Shown: piece after piece, positions 1 to 8,700 of the stretch
Position numbering within the stretch: the stretch's first letter is position 1
Layout of the letters: the number at the start of each line of letters is the position of its first letter
Origin: CAZRIZ01 sp964625885
GTDB lineage: Bacteria > Patescibacteriota > Saccharimonadia > Saccharimonadales > Saccharimonadaceae
Assembly (NCBI GenBank): GCA_964625885.1
Contig: CAZVBM010000003.1
Location: 1-64,000, forward strand
DNA: 64,000 nucleotides
Reading direction: 5' to 3'
The notes under the pieces: model-generated
Databases searched by the model: none
The model's input: the letters and a program-made list of their open reading frames with translations, nothing else
Told to the model about the DNA's origin: nothing
Translations under genes and position numbers: made by a program

Positions 1-45
1 AACACTTTTTACAAAGATTCTTTAAAAAAGTCAAGGTTACATCTG

Positions 46-516
46 TTATTTCTTAGTAACAAAATAAAAAATTAGACTGGTTATGGCCAGGACAGTAATT
101 GGAATGACAACTTTCTCAAATGGAAAATGAGCTTTATTATTATTTTTCTTTTTTAGGTATTCATATAAATCAGCCGCTCCAGCAAAAACTAGGCTACCAA
201 TAATTGTGCCAAAAATGATTTTATCAACGCCTAAAAGCTCATTGCCAGACATAAACAAGGTCTTATTTAAATAAAGTGGAATAAAAGCTAGAGCGTACCA
301 GATGAGTCCGACAACTAATTGATAACCTGGGAAAGTCCATTTTTTCTTGCTGAGCCAATTAATTGTCCAGATAGAAACTGACATTAAGAGCCCGCCAATC
401 CAAATGCTGGTTACGATATCGTCAATGCCAAGTTTTTGTGATAAGGCTAGTCCAGCGCCAACCGCTACGGTGCAGATAGGGCAGACGGCAAAAGTTGAGA
501 ATATAGAGTTTAACAT
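46..516 (-). CDS. small polytopic membrane protein with CPIC motif
   Basis: 156 residues. The N-terminus carries a Cys-Pro-Ile-Cys pair at residues 12-15, inside or next to the first hydrophobic segment. Further hydrophobic stretches lie near residues 35-55, 65-82, 98-115 and 135-153, so about four or five membrane helices are likely, with a Lys/Asn-rich loop near residue 125. A CPxC pair at a membrane face suggests a thiol-redox or metal role, but I do not recognise the family and assign no function. The start is chosen because a TATACT -10 box with an upstream TG lies just before it (526-531), leaving about three bases of leader. It is divergent from the RelA/SpoT-like gene at 590. Confidence 0.75.
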   Translation of the reverse strand: MLNSIFSTFAVCPICTVAVGAGLALSQKLGIDDIVTSIWIGGLLMSVSIWTINWLSKKKWTFPGYQLVVGLIWYALAFIPLYLNKTLFMSGNELLGVDKIIFGTIIGSLVFAGAADLYEYLKKKNNNKAHFPFEKVVIPITVLAITSLIFYFVTKK

Positions 517-589
517 AACTATGTTAGTATAGCATGCTTGCGACTACCCCGTTCTTGTAAAAGTCTCAGAAATATTATAGAATAATAAT

Positions 590-2146
590 ATGTTTCCGTC
601 ACTAGTTTCAGCGGAGGTGAAGAGCGATCGGTCGGCGGAGTTAACCAGCCTAGATCGCTTTTCTGGTGAATTAGGTCAGCTGGCGCTGGTCTGTTTAGAG
701 CTGGAGCCAGCTAACCGACGTGATTGGATTCGTCGGCGGGTGGAGCGTATGGGTAAGTTGATGCAATCTTTCGGCGAGGTTAACTTTCCACAGGGGGTGC
801 ACGATTCAGTTTATTTGTACGAGATTACCTCAGCGTTAGATCTAAATAATCTTAATTTACCGCAGGAAAAATTAAATAAAAGGCGTGAACTGGCTGAAGA
901 ATATTTAACTCAGGCTGATTTGAGTAATGACGAGTTTGATCTAGTGTTTTCGGTTCTTCATGACTTAAGCTATATGGATAACGAAGCCAACAGCTACCGC
1001 TCTCATCCTAATATGTATGAGGATGGTATTGATAGTCGATTTAAAAATGTTATCCAGGATAGCTATAATCAAGAAATTATTGCGAGCGACTGGCTGGTGT
1101 CAGGTAAGAAAATTGACGTCTCGCGTATGCGAGAAGTTTTAGGGCAAGTTAATATAGAGTCCGTCGTTATAAAAGCTATGCAGCTATTAGACGATTTGCG
1201 CAAGAGCCAAGAACACTCTCCGGTTGAGTTGTTGCATAAGGTTAATGAGGCGGAATATTTTTATGCGCCAATCTGTGAAATTATTGGCTATGACGGTCTA
1301 GCGATGGCTTTACGTGATAAGGCTTTGCAAATTCGCTTTGTTAAATCGGGGCAGAATGAGGCCTTAAGAAAAGCTTGGGAGGTTTATGGCAAAATTGGCA
1401 ATAATGCTGCTGAGCGAGCATTGTCTTTACTGGGCAATGACTCTGATAGCTGTGTTTTCATAGCTAAACAAGTGGCTGGTCAAATGGATGGCGAACCAAA
1501 TATTGTTGATGTCGGCGACTTTATCGTCGATTTTCCAGGCACAAATGGTGGTGTGCTAGGCTCATATCGTATTAAGACAGTGGGTTCAATTGCCGAAAAA
1601 ATTGTACGCAAACCCGAGTACAAAGACGTATTACCAATGGATTTAGTCGGTCTAACGTTTATTCTAGAAGACGAAGCTGATATTGATTTAGTGGTTTATC
1701 ACACTCTGCTACAACTAAAAGACAAGGTGGATTTCTTGTCTACCCCGAACAAAGAATCCCCACTTTATATACAAACGACCGAGGGTAGGGCTTCTCGCTT
1801 AGGCCGTTTGATGACAAACTTTGGTGAAGATGTTCAGACCAGGGTAGTTGACGATGGTGAATTTCAAGTTGCGAAGATGACTTTTGTGATGCGTGATCAG
1901 CCTGATGTCAGCGTGGAAATGCAATTTTTGACTAAGTCTGATCGCAAGGCGGCGCGAGTTGGCCAGAACGCTCACATTTTATATAAATACGGCAAGGATT
2001 TATCACCAGATGAGATGGAGCAATTAATAGGACTTATGTCTGAAATTAATGAGCGTCGTAAACACATGGTCAACCCGACCGGTAAGATCACTGTTAAGAG
2101 AGAGTCGCTTGAGCGAGCTTGGCGTCAGTATAACCTAACGGCTTAA
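590..2146 (+). CDS. divergent RelA/SpoT-family protein
   Basis: 518 residues. The segment around residues 325-475 resembles the (p)ppGpp synthetase fold: an R-x-K-(x)n-SIAEK stretch, a DLVGLTFIL strand matching the family's YDLRAVRI, and VEMQF followed by a VGQNAHILYKY stretch matching VEIQIRT and the GVAAHWxYK region. The region before it (AEYFYAPICEIIGYDG, about 224-239) matches the linker motif of long RSH enzymes. The N-terminal half should hold the HD hydrolase but keeps only scattered residues such as LLHDL. No TGS or ACT regulatory domain follows. It may be an alarmone synthetase with a decayed hydrolase, or a degenerate regulator. A -10 box TAGAAT (578-583) sits exactly seven bases before the ATG and there is no Shine-Dalgarno site. 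Confidence 0.7.
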   Translation: MFPSLVSAEVKSDRSAELTSLDRFSGELGQLALVCLELEPANRRDWIRRRVERMGKLMQSFGEVNFPQGVHDSVYLYEITSALDLNNLNLPQEKLNKRRELAEEYLTQADLSNDEFDLVFSVLHDLSYMDNEANSYRSHPNMYEDGIDSRFKNVIQDSYNQEIIASDWLVSGKKIDVSRMREVLGQVNIESVVIKAMQLLDDLRKSQEHSPVELLHKVNEAEYFYAPICEIIGYDGLAMALRDKALQIRFVKSGQNEALRKAWEVYGKIGNNAAERALSLLGNDSDSCVFIAKQVAGQMDGEPNIVDVGDFIVDFPGTNGGVLGSYRIKTVGSIAEKIVRKPEYKDVLPMDLVGLTFILEDEADIDLVVYHTLLQLKDKVDFLSTPNKESPLYIQTTEGRASRLGRLMTNFGEDVQTRVVDDGEFQVAKMTFVMRDQPDVSVEMQFLTKSDRKAARVGQNAHILYKYGKDLSPDEMEQLIGLMSEINERRKHMVNPTGKITVKRESLERAWRQYNLTA

Positions 2147-2170
2147 TGATGATATAATTATACTGAACCT

Positions 2171-3829
2171 ATGGAATTAATACAGAAGCAGTTGGTTAAG
2201 ATTATTCAGAAGCTATATGGCTTGACGGTTGAACCAGAATTATCTCGTCCTAAGTCAGAGTTTGGTGATTATGCCACCAATGTAGCTATGATTTTAGCTG
2301 GAAAATTAGGCGAAAAGCCGCGCGAGATTGCTGAAGCGATCGCGGCGGAGCTACGAGATGAAGCCGATTTGGCCGAAGTGACAGTGGCTGGGCCAGGTTT
2401 TATCAATTTGCGCTTGTCGGATGAAGCTCTGGTCAAGTCTTGGCAAATCGAGCTGGCGCAAATTTATGCTGATAAGACTATTGTAGTTGAATATTCTGAC
2501 CCCAATCCTTTCAAGGTTTTGCACGCTGGGCATTTTTACACCAGTGTGGTTGGTGATGCAATCGCTAACTTAGTTGAAGTAGCTGGTGGTAAAGTTTACC
2601 GGACTAATTTCGGTGGCGATGTCGGTCTGCACGTTGGTAAAACACTGTATGGTATGGTGCAGGATTTGGGTGGTGAATTGCCCGAGAAAATGGCTGAGAT
2701 TGCGGAGAGTGAGCGGGCTGAATGGTTGGGTAAGTGTTATGTGGCCGGTACACAGGCTTACGAAGACGACGAAACTGCGCACGAGAAGATCACTGCCTAC
2801 AATAAAGCGGTTTACGCCATGCACGCCAAAAACGATCATGAGTCACCGCTAGCAAAGATGTACTGGCTGGGGCGCGAGTGGAGTTACGATTATTTCAAAG
2901 CATTTTACAACCGAATTGGTTCGTATTTTGATAAATTCTATCCTGAGAGCGCAACAGCCGAAAGAGGGTTAAAAGAGGTTAAAGCTCAGATTGGCAAAGT
3001 TTTTGAAGAGTCTGATGGCGCAGTTGTTTTTAAAGGTGAGAAATTTGGCTTACACACCCGTGTTTTTATTAATCAGGCTGATTTGCCGACCTATGAGACT
3101 AAAGACGTCGGCTTGTCATTTATAAAGTATGATGATTATAAATTTGATCAGTCGATTATTATTACTGCCGACGAGCAAAAACAGTACATGCAAGTGGTGC
3201 TCAAGGCGATTGAGCAGTTTGCGCCACACTTGGCGCTAAACACCAAGCATATTACTCATGGCATGGTGAAGTTAGCCGGTGGGGTCAAGATGAGTAGTCG
3301 TAAAGGCAACTTCCTTAAAGCAGTTGATATTTTAGATTTGGCCATCAAGGCCAACAAAGAGCAGAACGATTCGGGTGATGAGCGGGTGGCGTTGGGTGCT
3401 ATTAAATATTCTTTCCTCAGGCCACGAATTGGTGGTGATATTATCTACGATCCAAAAGAAGCAGTTAGCTTGGTTGGCAATAGTGGAGTTTATTTGCAAT
3501 ATGCTGGCGCTCGGGCTTGTTCAGTTTTGCGTAAGGCTAATTATACCGATAGTGATATAAAGCTAAGCTTTGATTCACTAGAAAGGCAGTTGGCGGTGAA
3601 GTTGGGCGAGTATTATGAGGTTGTTAATCAAGCCACAAGTGAACTATTGCCGCATCTGATTTGCACCTATCTTTATGAGCTGACGCAGGTATTTAGCCAT
3701 TTCTATGAACACGCTCCGATAATAGGCCATGAGCGCGAATTGACTCGGCTGCGTTTAGTAGCGGAGTTTCGTGATAAATTATTTGCCGGGCTTAAATTAA
3801 TCGACATTATCCCATTGGAGAAAATGTAA
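2171..3829 (+). CDS. argS: arginyl-tRNA synthetase
   Basis: 552 residues, normal for bacterial ArgS. It charges tRNA-Arg with arginine in the cytoplasm. Visible family features are the N-terminal additional domain (residues 1-90), the class I HIGH-type motif in NPFKVLHAGHF (about 112-122), a KMSSRKGN version of the KMSKS loop (about 375-382), and the C-terminal DALR anticodon-binding domain ending in DIIPLEKM. The start is the ATG at 2171 after a TATAAT box at 2153-2158; the implied leader is about six bases with no Shine-Dalgarno site. It overlaps orn by one base (TAATG), so the two are translationally coupled. A tRNA-Arg with anticodon CCU is encoded at 45565. Confidence 0.97.
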   Translation: MELIQKQLVKIIQKLYGLTVEPELSRPKSEFGDYATNVAMILAGKLGEKPREIAEAIAAELRDEADLAEVTVAGPGFINLRLSDEALVKSWQIELAQIYADKTIVVEYSDPNPFKVLHAGHFYTSVVGDAIANLVEVAGGKVYRTNFGGDVGLHVGKTLYGMVQDLGGELPEKMAEIAESERAEWLGKCYVAGTQAYEDDETAHEKITAYNKAVYAMHAKNDHESPLAKMYWLGREWSYDYFKAFYNRIGSYFDKFYPESATAERGLKEVKAQIGKVFEESDGAVVFKGEKFGLHTRVFINQADLPTYETKDVGLSFIKYDDYKFDQSIIITADEQKQYMQVVLKAIEQFAPHLALNTKHITHGMVKLAGGVKMSSRKGNFLKAVDILDLAIKANKEQNDSGDERVALGAIKYSFLRPRIGGDIIYDPKEAVSLVGNSGVYLQYAGARACSVLRKANYTDSDIKLSFDSLERQLAVKLGEYYEVVNQATSELLPHLICTYLYELTQVFSHFYEHAPIIGHERELTRLRLVAEFRDKLFAGLKLIDIIPLEKM

Positions 3830-4389
3830 TGGCAAAACGTGAAATTAATAAAAATAAGTTGATCTGGCTGGATCTGGAAATGACTGGTCTGGACCCGGGT
3901 ATTGATGGCATTTTAGAGCTGGCAGCGATTGTGACTGATTGGCAAATGCAGGAAATCGCTACACTTGAATTGGTTGTGAAACAACCAACCGAGTTTGTGA
4001 AGGAGCGTTTTCAGGCGCCGTTTTGGCAAGAACAGGCTGGTGTGGCGGCGGCCTTATTGGCACAAAATGAGAGCGGATTGCCGCTGGAAGGGGCGGAACA
4101 AAAATTAGTTCAATTTGTGCAAGAGCAGCTCGGTGTTAAAAATCCGTCTGGTGATATAATACTTGCGGGGAACACGGTGCGAGTTGACCGCTCGTTTGTT
4201 GATAAATATCTACCAAAGTTTGCTGAGTATTTACATTATCGCATGCTTGATGTTAGCTCGTTTAAGGTGTTGTTTGACGCGCGCTATGGCAAAATATTTC
4301 CGAAACCAGAGGATCATCGAGCGCTGTCAGACATTCGTGGCAGTATCGCTGAATTGAAATATTTTATGCAGTTTATAAAGGATAAATAA
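3829..4389 (+). CDS. orn: oligoribonuclease
   Basis: 186 residues, close to E. coli Orn. This DEDDh 3'-5' exonuclease degrades two- to five-nucleotide RNAs left by other nucleases. The catalytic set is visible: D and E in WLDLEMTGLD (residues 13-22), the D in GNTVRVDRSF, and the HRALSDIR segment holding the last H and D near the C-terminus. The start shares a base with the argS stop, with GGAG eight bases upstream. It forms a short operon argS-orn-(4391 gene). PNPase at 21210 is the other RNA exonuclease in the window. Confidence 0.95.
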   Translation: MAKREINKNKLIWLDLEMTGLDPGIDGILELAAIVTDWQMQEIATLELVVKQPTEFVKERFQAPFWQEQAGVAAALLAQNESGLPLEGAEQKLVQFVQEQLGVKNPSGDIILAGNTVRVDRSFVDKYLPKFAEYLHYRMLDVSSFKVLFDARYGKIFPKPEDHRALSDIRGSIAELKYFMQFIKDK

Positions 4390-4390
4390 A

Positions 4391-4759
4391 GTGCTTCGAT
4401 TAGAATTTGAAACTATCTTGCGCGATGAAATTGCTAAATTAGATGATGTGGTTATAGACCAAATTACGTTAGAAGATTATGATATCTTTCGCTTAGATCC
4501 AGACAGGTGTCAGGCTGATAATATTAATCAACTCAACTTCGCCATTATTAAGCGTGACTCGCGACCGCTTTTGGTTGATTTAGCTTGCGACCGTAATTTA
4601 TCAAGAAACTTACAGTCGAGATATGAATCAGTGGTTCCATCAAAAATCATGGACGAAGCGACTTGGATTCGAATCATTGGTTCGGGTGATCCAAACGAAG
4701 AAGAAATAATTGAGCTACTAAAACTGGCTCACCGGCTGACCAAAGAAGCTGCTAATTAA
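4391..4759 (+). CDS. small protein, possible MmcQ/YjbR-like fold
   Basis: 122 residues from a GTG start one base after the orn stop, so probably co-translated with orn. The C-terminal part (PSKIMDEATWIRIIGSGDP followed by acidic residues and a helix ending in LAHRLTK) resembles the end of MmcQ/YjbR-family proteins, where a W-x-x-I strand is followed by an acidic turn and a helix. That match is by eye only. No catalytic motif is evident. The 3' end overlaps the convergent gene 4752-5354 by eight bases and no terminator separates them. Confidence 0.7.
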   Translation: MLRLEFETILRDEIAKLDDVVIDQITLEDYDIFRLDPDRCQADNINQLNFAIIKRDSRPLLVDLACDRNLSRNLQSRYESVVPSKIMDEATWIRIIGSGDPNEEEIIELLKLAHRLTKEAAN

Positions 4760-5354
4760 TAGACAATTCTTTAAGTTGGGTTTGAATTAGCCTTAAGTCT
4801 TCTAAGCTCTGATTTAATGTGGTAATTAGGTCCTTGTTTTCGGAGCGCGCTAGTAGTTTTTCCTGCTCGGCGATAATTAAATCAATTTGGTAGGACATCT
4901 GAATAACGTAGTGGCGGTCAAAGCGATTATTAAGTTCAGCGGTGTCGAGGGCCTTGGTTACCTCTGACAAATCAGCGTCGCGGCTTTTAGCTTCTTGTTT
5001 AAGTTGCTCTTTCGTGGCAGTGGCTTTGTAATAAGTTTCGCCATCGCGATTAAAGTTAGTTAAGGTGATTGTCAGGCTACTGTTGAGGCTGCGCAGGGTA
5101 GTGTCATCAATTAGCTTGTGATAATCTTTGGTAATTTTTTCAACCGAACGGGTGCGGGCTAGGACTTTGGTAACGCTAATTGGTTTTGACGCACCGGCTG
5201 ACATGATTAATAGAACTATTGCAATTAGTGCGACTAATAAAACACCACCAATTATCAGAAACTTGGTGTTAATTGGTTGCTTTTCGGGAGCATTATTGAT
5301 TTGCCTAATAAATTCTTGTGAGTAGCTAGCACTACTGTTTCCATTTTCAGCCAT
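4752..5354 (-). CDS. membrane-anchored protein of unknown function
   Basis: 200 residues. A polar N-terminus (1-30) precedes one strong membrane helix (about 31-52). The remaining roughly 145 residues are charged and look mostly helical, so this is probably a single-pass anchor with a coiled or helical outer domain. I do not recognise the family. The start has a TGC-extended -10-like box TTAAAT (5361-5366) exactly seven bases upstream, making a leaderless message likely. Confidence 0.65.
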   Translation of the reverse strand: MAENGNSSASYSQEFIRQINNAPEKQPINTKFLIIGGVLLVALIAIVLLIMSAGASKPISVTKVLARTRSVEKITKDYHKLIDDTTLRSLNSSLTITLTNFNRDGETYYKATATKEQLKQEAKSRDADLSEVTKALDTAELNNRFDRHYVIQMSYQIDLIIAEQEKLLARSENKDLITTLNQSLEDLRLIQTQLKELSIN

Positions 5355-5471
5355 GTATCTATTTAAGCATAAGTTTTGTAACTGAACAAGAGAGCGACCA
5401 AATAATTGACTTTTTTCTTAGTTTGTGCTAATATATGAGATATACACTTATAATATAAACAAAAAGCAAAT

Positions 5472-5831
5472 ATGAGAAAAATTGAATCTTTGAGCAGTAG
5501 TGAAACTGATAAATCAGAGGAATTTTGGGGTGACAGAGAGACGAACGCCGCTTTAACCGAAGCGGCCTTTAATGCGCTCCAGTTTATGCAGGGTGAGCTT
5601 GACGAAGGGTTTAATGAGCTTGAGTCTAGCGAAGGCTCAGGTTTCTTTGGCGATGAAGGTAGCTCTAATGGTCCTAATAGTATAAATCATGATTCTGAAG
5701 ACTACTCTGACCTAGCCGATCCAAAAGAGGAGCCGATCATTGACCTCGAGGACTACTCCTATCTAGCCGATCCAAAAGAGGAGCCGATCATTGACCTCGA
5801 AGACTACTCTGACCTAGCCGATCCAAAGTAG
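5472..5831 (+). CDS. acidic protein with 17-residue tandem repeats
   Basis: 119 residues, strongly acidic. The last 45 residues are two full copies and one partial copy of a 17-residue unit, EDYS(D/Y)LADPKEEPIIDL, encoded by near-identical 51-base direct repeats. The N-terminal 75 residues are Ser/Glu/Gly-rich with no signal peptide or membrane helix. An upstream TTGACT box (5406-5411) and TAATAT (5429-5434), or TATAAT at 5449-5454, could drive it. No family is recognised. The near-identical repeats argue for recent duplication, so copy number may vary between strains. Confidence 0.6.
   Translation: MRKIESLSSSETDKSEEFWGDRETNAALTEAAFNALQFMQGELDEGFNELESSEGSGFFGDEGSSNGPNSINHDSEDYSDLADPKEEPIIDLEDYSYLADPKEEPIIDLEDYSDLADPK
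5697..5828 (+). repeat. 51-bp tandem repeat, 2.6 copies
   Basis: In-frame units at 5697-5747 and 5748-5798 plus a partial unit at 5799-5828. The copies differ at only a few bases (for example GAAGAC versus GAGGAC at the junction). Each unit encodes 17 residues of the acidic protein at 5472. Confidence 0.9.
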
Positions 5832-5904
5832 AACAGGGCAGTATTAAATCGGTTTTCGTATGTAACAGTAGTTAATATGATAGTTTTATTGTATACTAAA
5901 ACCA

Positions 5905-7635
5905 ATGAACGACGCCAAAGAGGAAATTCGCGAACGACTGGCGATTGAGGATGTGGTGGGTGAGTACATTGAATTGAAACGCTCGGGGCGCAACTTTAAA
6001 GCCCTCAGTCCGTTCAATCAAGAGAAGACCCCTAGTTTTATGGTGTCACCAGATAAAAAAATCTGGCATGATTTTTCCAGCGGCAAGGGTGGTGATATCT
6101 TTACTTTTGTCATGGAAATGGAGGGTTATGATTTTCCTGAGGCTATGAAGCACTTGGCGCGCAAAGCCGGGGTTGAGCTTAAACAATATAGCTCAGCTAA
6201 TAGTAAAAGATTAGCTGAGCGTAAAACTAAAGAGCTGGCGATGTACGAAATTGCCACTAAGTTTTATCAAACTTGCCTAGCGCGCAACGGCCATGCGCTC
6301 GATTATGCTATGAAAAATCGACGTTTGACGCGCGATACATTGCGTGATTTCTCGATTGGATACAGCCCTAATTTAAAAGATTCGCTGGTGCGATTTTTAT
6401 TGAAGCAGAAATATACGCAAAATGAAATTACTCAGGCTGGTCTAACCAACCAATATGGTGGTGATTTGTTTCGTGCTCGTTTAATGATCCCGCTTTCTGA
6501 TCAGAATGGTCGTGTCATCGGCTATACTGGTCGTGGTTTAGAGGCTGATTCAATCCCAAAGTACCTCAACACTCCAGCTAGTCTGCTGTACGACAAGTCT
6601 CGACATATTTTTGCCCTATTTCAGGCTAAAGAAGCGATTCGTAAGTCTAATCAGGTCGTAGTGGTAGAGGGTAATATGGACGCGATTTCTTCACATCAGG
6701 CTGGGGTGAAAAATGTTGTTGCCACAGCCGGTACGGCTATGACAGTGGCGCATCTTAAAACTTTGGCGCGATTTGCGAGTGATGTGCGCTTGGCTTTCGA
6801 TGGTGATGAGGCGGGTCTGCGTGCAACTGAGCGAGTAATTGAGCTGTCGCAAGGCTTGGCGATTGATCTCAAAATCATTTCTATGCCTGATTCAGCTAAA
6901 GATCCAGATGAGCTGATTAATCAGGATGTTAAATTGTGGCAAAGGGCGATAAAACAGGCAGTGCCAGCGGTGGATTGGCTGATGGCTCAATATTCTGAGC
7001 AATACGATCTAACGACGGTTCAGGGTAAGCGCGATTTTAGTCGCAAGCTGATGGCGACAGTACGTAAGCTGATCGACCCGGTCGAGCGCGAAGCCTATAC
7101 TAATCGAATTGCTGAAATGTTAGCTATATCAGTCGAGTCGCTTATGGGGCAAACTACGGCTAGTCAGTCGATCAAGCGCAAGCGTTTACCTAAAAAAGCG
7201 GTGAATGGCGGGGTTGATGAATATATTTATCAAGACAACTTGCTTGCCTTGGCGATCATTAGTGCGGAGGCTCGCCAGGCACTTGCCGAATTGGACAGTG
7301 GTATGCTGGTAGGTGAAGAACGTCAAGCTTTGGCCGAGTTTTTTGCAAAACAGCCAACTAAGCCTGGTAAATTAGAGGCTAGCGACTTGCCAAAATCAGT
7401 AGTCCGTGCTAAAGTTTTGATGTTAAGAGCCGAGGAGCAGTTTAGCTCTTGGAAAGTCGGCGAAATAAAGGAACAAGTGGCTCACTTAATCGAGCAGATC
7501 AAAATTGATTATCAAAAACTACAAACACAAAAAATGACTGAAGCTCTACGCCAGGCCGAAGCTGTCGGCGACGATAAGTTGGCAAAGGAACTGAGTGTTC
7601 AGCTGAATGAGATTATTAAGCGAAATCAAAAATAA
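5905..7635 (+). CDS. dnaG: DNA primase lacking zinc ligands
   Basis: 576 residues, close to E. coli DnaG. It makes RNA primers at the replication fork. The order is an N-terminal CHC2-type domain (1-100), the catalytic core with TOPRIM motifs (VVVEGNMDA near 252-260 and FDGDEAGLRA near 300), and a C-terminal helicase-binding region. In the zinc ribbon the usual CPFH...C-x-x-C becomes SPFN...D-F-S-S, so all four metal ligands (positions 35, 38, 56, 59) are replaced, although the surrounding EKTPSF and GGDIFTF segments are kept. A TATACT box (5892-5897) lies just before the ATG, giving about one base of leader. rpoD and polA follow, as in a classic macromolecular-synthesis cluster. Confidence 0.95.
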   Translation: MNDAKEEIRERLAIEDVVGEYIELKRSGRNFKALSPFNQEKTPSFMVSPDKKIWHDFSSGKGGDIFTFVMEMEGYDFPEAMKHLARKAGVELKQYSSANSKRLAERKTKELAMYEIATKFYQTCLARNGHALDYAMKNRRLTRDTLRDFSIGYSPNLKDSLVRFLLKQKYTQNEITQAGLTNQYGGDLFRARLMIPLSDQNGRVIGYTGRGLEADSIPKYLNTPASLLYDKSRHIFALFQAKEAIRKSNQVVVVEGNMDAISSHQAGVKNVVATAGTAMTVAHLKTLARFASDVRLAFDGDEAGLRATERVIELSQGLAIDLKIISMPDSAKDPDELINQDVKLWQRAIKQAVPAVDWLMAQYSEQYDLTTVQGKRDFSRKLMATVRKLIDPVEREAYTNRIAEMLAISVESLMGQTTASQSIKRKRLPKKAVNGGVDEYIYQDNLLALAIISAEARQALAELDSGMLVGEERQALAEFFAKQPTKPGKLEASDLPKSVVRAKVLMLRAEEQFSSWKVGEIKEQVAHLIEQIKIDYQKLQTQKMTEALRQAEAVGDDKLAKELSVQLNEIIKRNQK

Positions 7636-7645
7636 AGGAGATGTT

Positions 7646-8653
7646 TTGAGTAAAGCTAAGCGAACCAGCAATTTTGACGAAATTGAAATTGATACTAGCG
7701 ATGATATCGAGACCGATTTGATAATCGATGAAGAGCCAGATGCCGACGACCTAACTGATGATGAGCTAGAGGATATTGTTCGTAATTCGGCTACGCCCGA
7801 TCAGCTACTCGATGAAATTGCTGACGACTCGGTGCGACTTTATCTGCATGAAATTGGTAAGATTCCACTTCTTACCGCTGAAGAAGAGATCGATTTGGCG
7901 ATGAAAATTCGCGAGGGCAATCAGCGCGCCAAAGACAAGATGGCCGAGGCTAATATGCGCTTAGTGGTGTCAATCGCCAAGCGTTATACTGGGCGCGGCT
8001 TAGATTTTCTAGACTTAATTCAAGAAGGCAACACTGGCTTACTTCGTGCGGTGGAGAAGTTTGATCCTGATAAGGGCTTCAAATTCTCGACCTACGCGAC
8101 TTGGTGGATTCGTCAGGCAATTACACGAGCGATTGCTGACCAAGCACGGACGATTCGTATTCCGGTTCATATGGTAGAAACAATTAACAAATTACTTCGC
8201 ACTCAGCGTCGTATGACTCAACAGCTTAATCGTGAGCCGACCATGGAAGAGTTGTCCAAAGAGCTCGAGATGGAGCCAGAAAAGATTGAATACATCATGA
8301 AAATCAAGCAGGACATTAGCTCGCTTGATGCGGCGGTGGGGCGTGATGGTGAAGAGGATGATTCCGTTTTAGGTGATTTCATTGAAGATGAGGATACGGC
8401 GACGCCAGAGGAGTCAGCTACGTCAGAGCTGTTGCGTGAACAGATCTCTAGTATATTAAGTACGCTATCCGATCGTGAACAAAAAATTGTGCGTATGCGC
8501 TTTGGTCTAGATGGTGGTAAAACCCATACACTAGAAGAGGTGGGGCAGGAATTTGCTGTTACTCGCGAACGAATCCGCCAGATTGAAGCTAAGGCTTTGG
8601 CTAAACTACGTAAGCATAAAGACTCTAAGAAGCTTTACGAATATCTAGACTAG
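7646..8653 (+). CDS. rpoD: primary sigma factor
   Basis: 335 residues from a TTG start, chosen because AAGGAG at 7635-7640 sits five bases before it; an earlier ATG at 7607 lies inside dnaG. It directs RNA polymerase to housekeeping promoters. Region 1.2 (DDSVRLYLHEIGKIPLL) is followed by region 2 with the -10 recognition part (YATWWIRQAITRAI), region 3, and region 4 with the -35 helix-turn-helix (THTLEEVGQEFAVTRERIRQIE). The N-terminus is short and acidic, with no large non-conserved insert. The many TATAAT and TG-extended -10 boxes in this window are what such a sigma would read. It is coupled to dnaG with a ten-base gap. Confidence 0.97.
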   Translation: MSKAKRTSNFDEIEIDTSDDIETDLIIDEEPDADDLTDDELEDIVRNSATPDQLLDEIADDSVRLYLHEIGKIPLLTAEEEIDLAMKIREGNQRAKDKMAEANMRLVVSIAKRYTGRGLDFLDLIQEGNTGLLRAVEKFDPDKGFKFSTYATWWIRQAITRAIADQARTIRIPVHMVETINKLLRTQRRMTQQLNREPTMEELSKELEMEPEKIEYIMKIKQDISSLDAAVGRDGEEDDSVLGDFIEDEDTATPEESATSELLREQISSILSTLSDREQKIVRMRFGLDGGKTHTLEEVGQEFAVTRERIRQIEAKALAKLRKHKDSKKLYEYLD

Positions 8654-8688
8654 CTTTCCGACCTAGCTGGATTGTGTTGAGCGTAGTA

Positions 8689-8694
8689 TATAAT
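8689..8694 (+). promoter_or_regulatory. -10 box of polA, leaderless
   Basis: TATAAT whose last base is seven bases before the polA ATG at 8701, so transcription is predicted to start on the A of the start codon. No Shine-Dalgarno site is present. Confidence 0.7.
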
Positions 8695-8700
8695 TGATGT

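Noticed and set aside
7607..7645. ATG at 7607 as rpoD start
   Set aside because: It lies inside dnaG without a ribosome site, while AAGGAG is placed correctly for the TTG at 7646.
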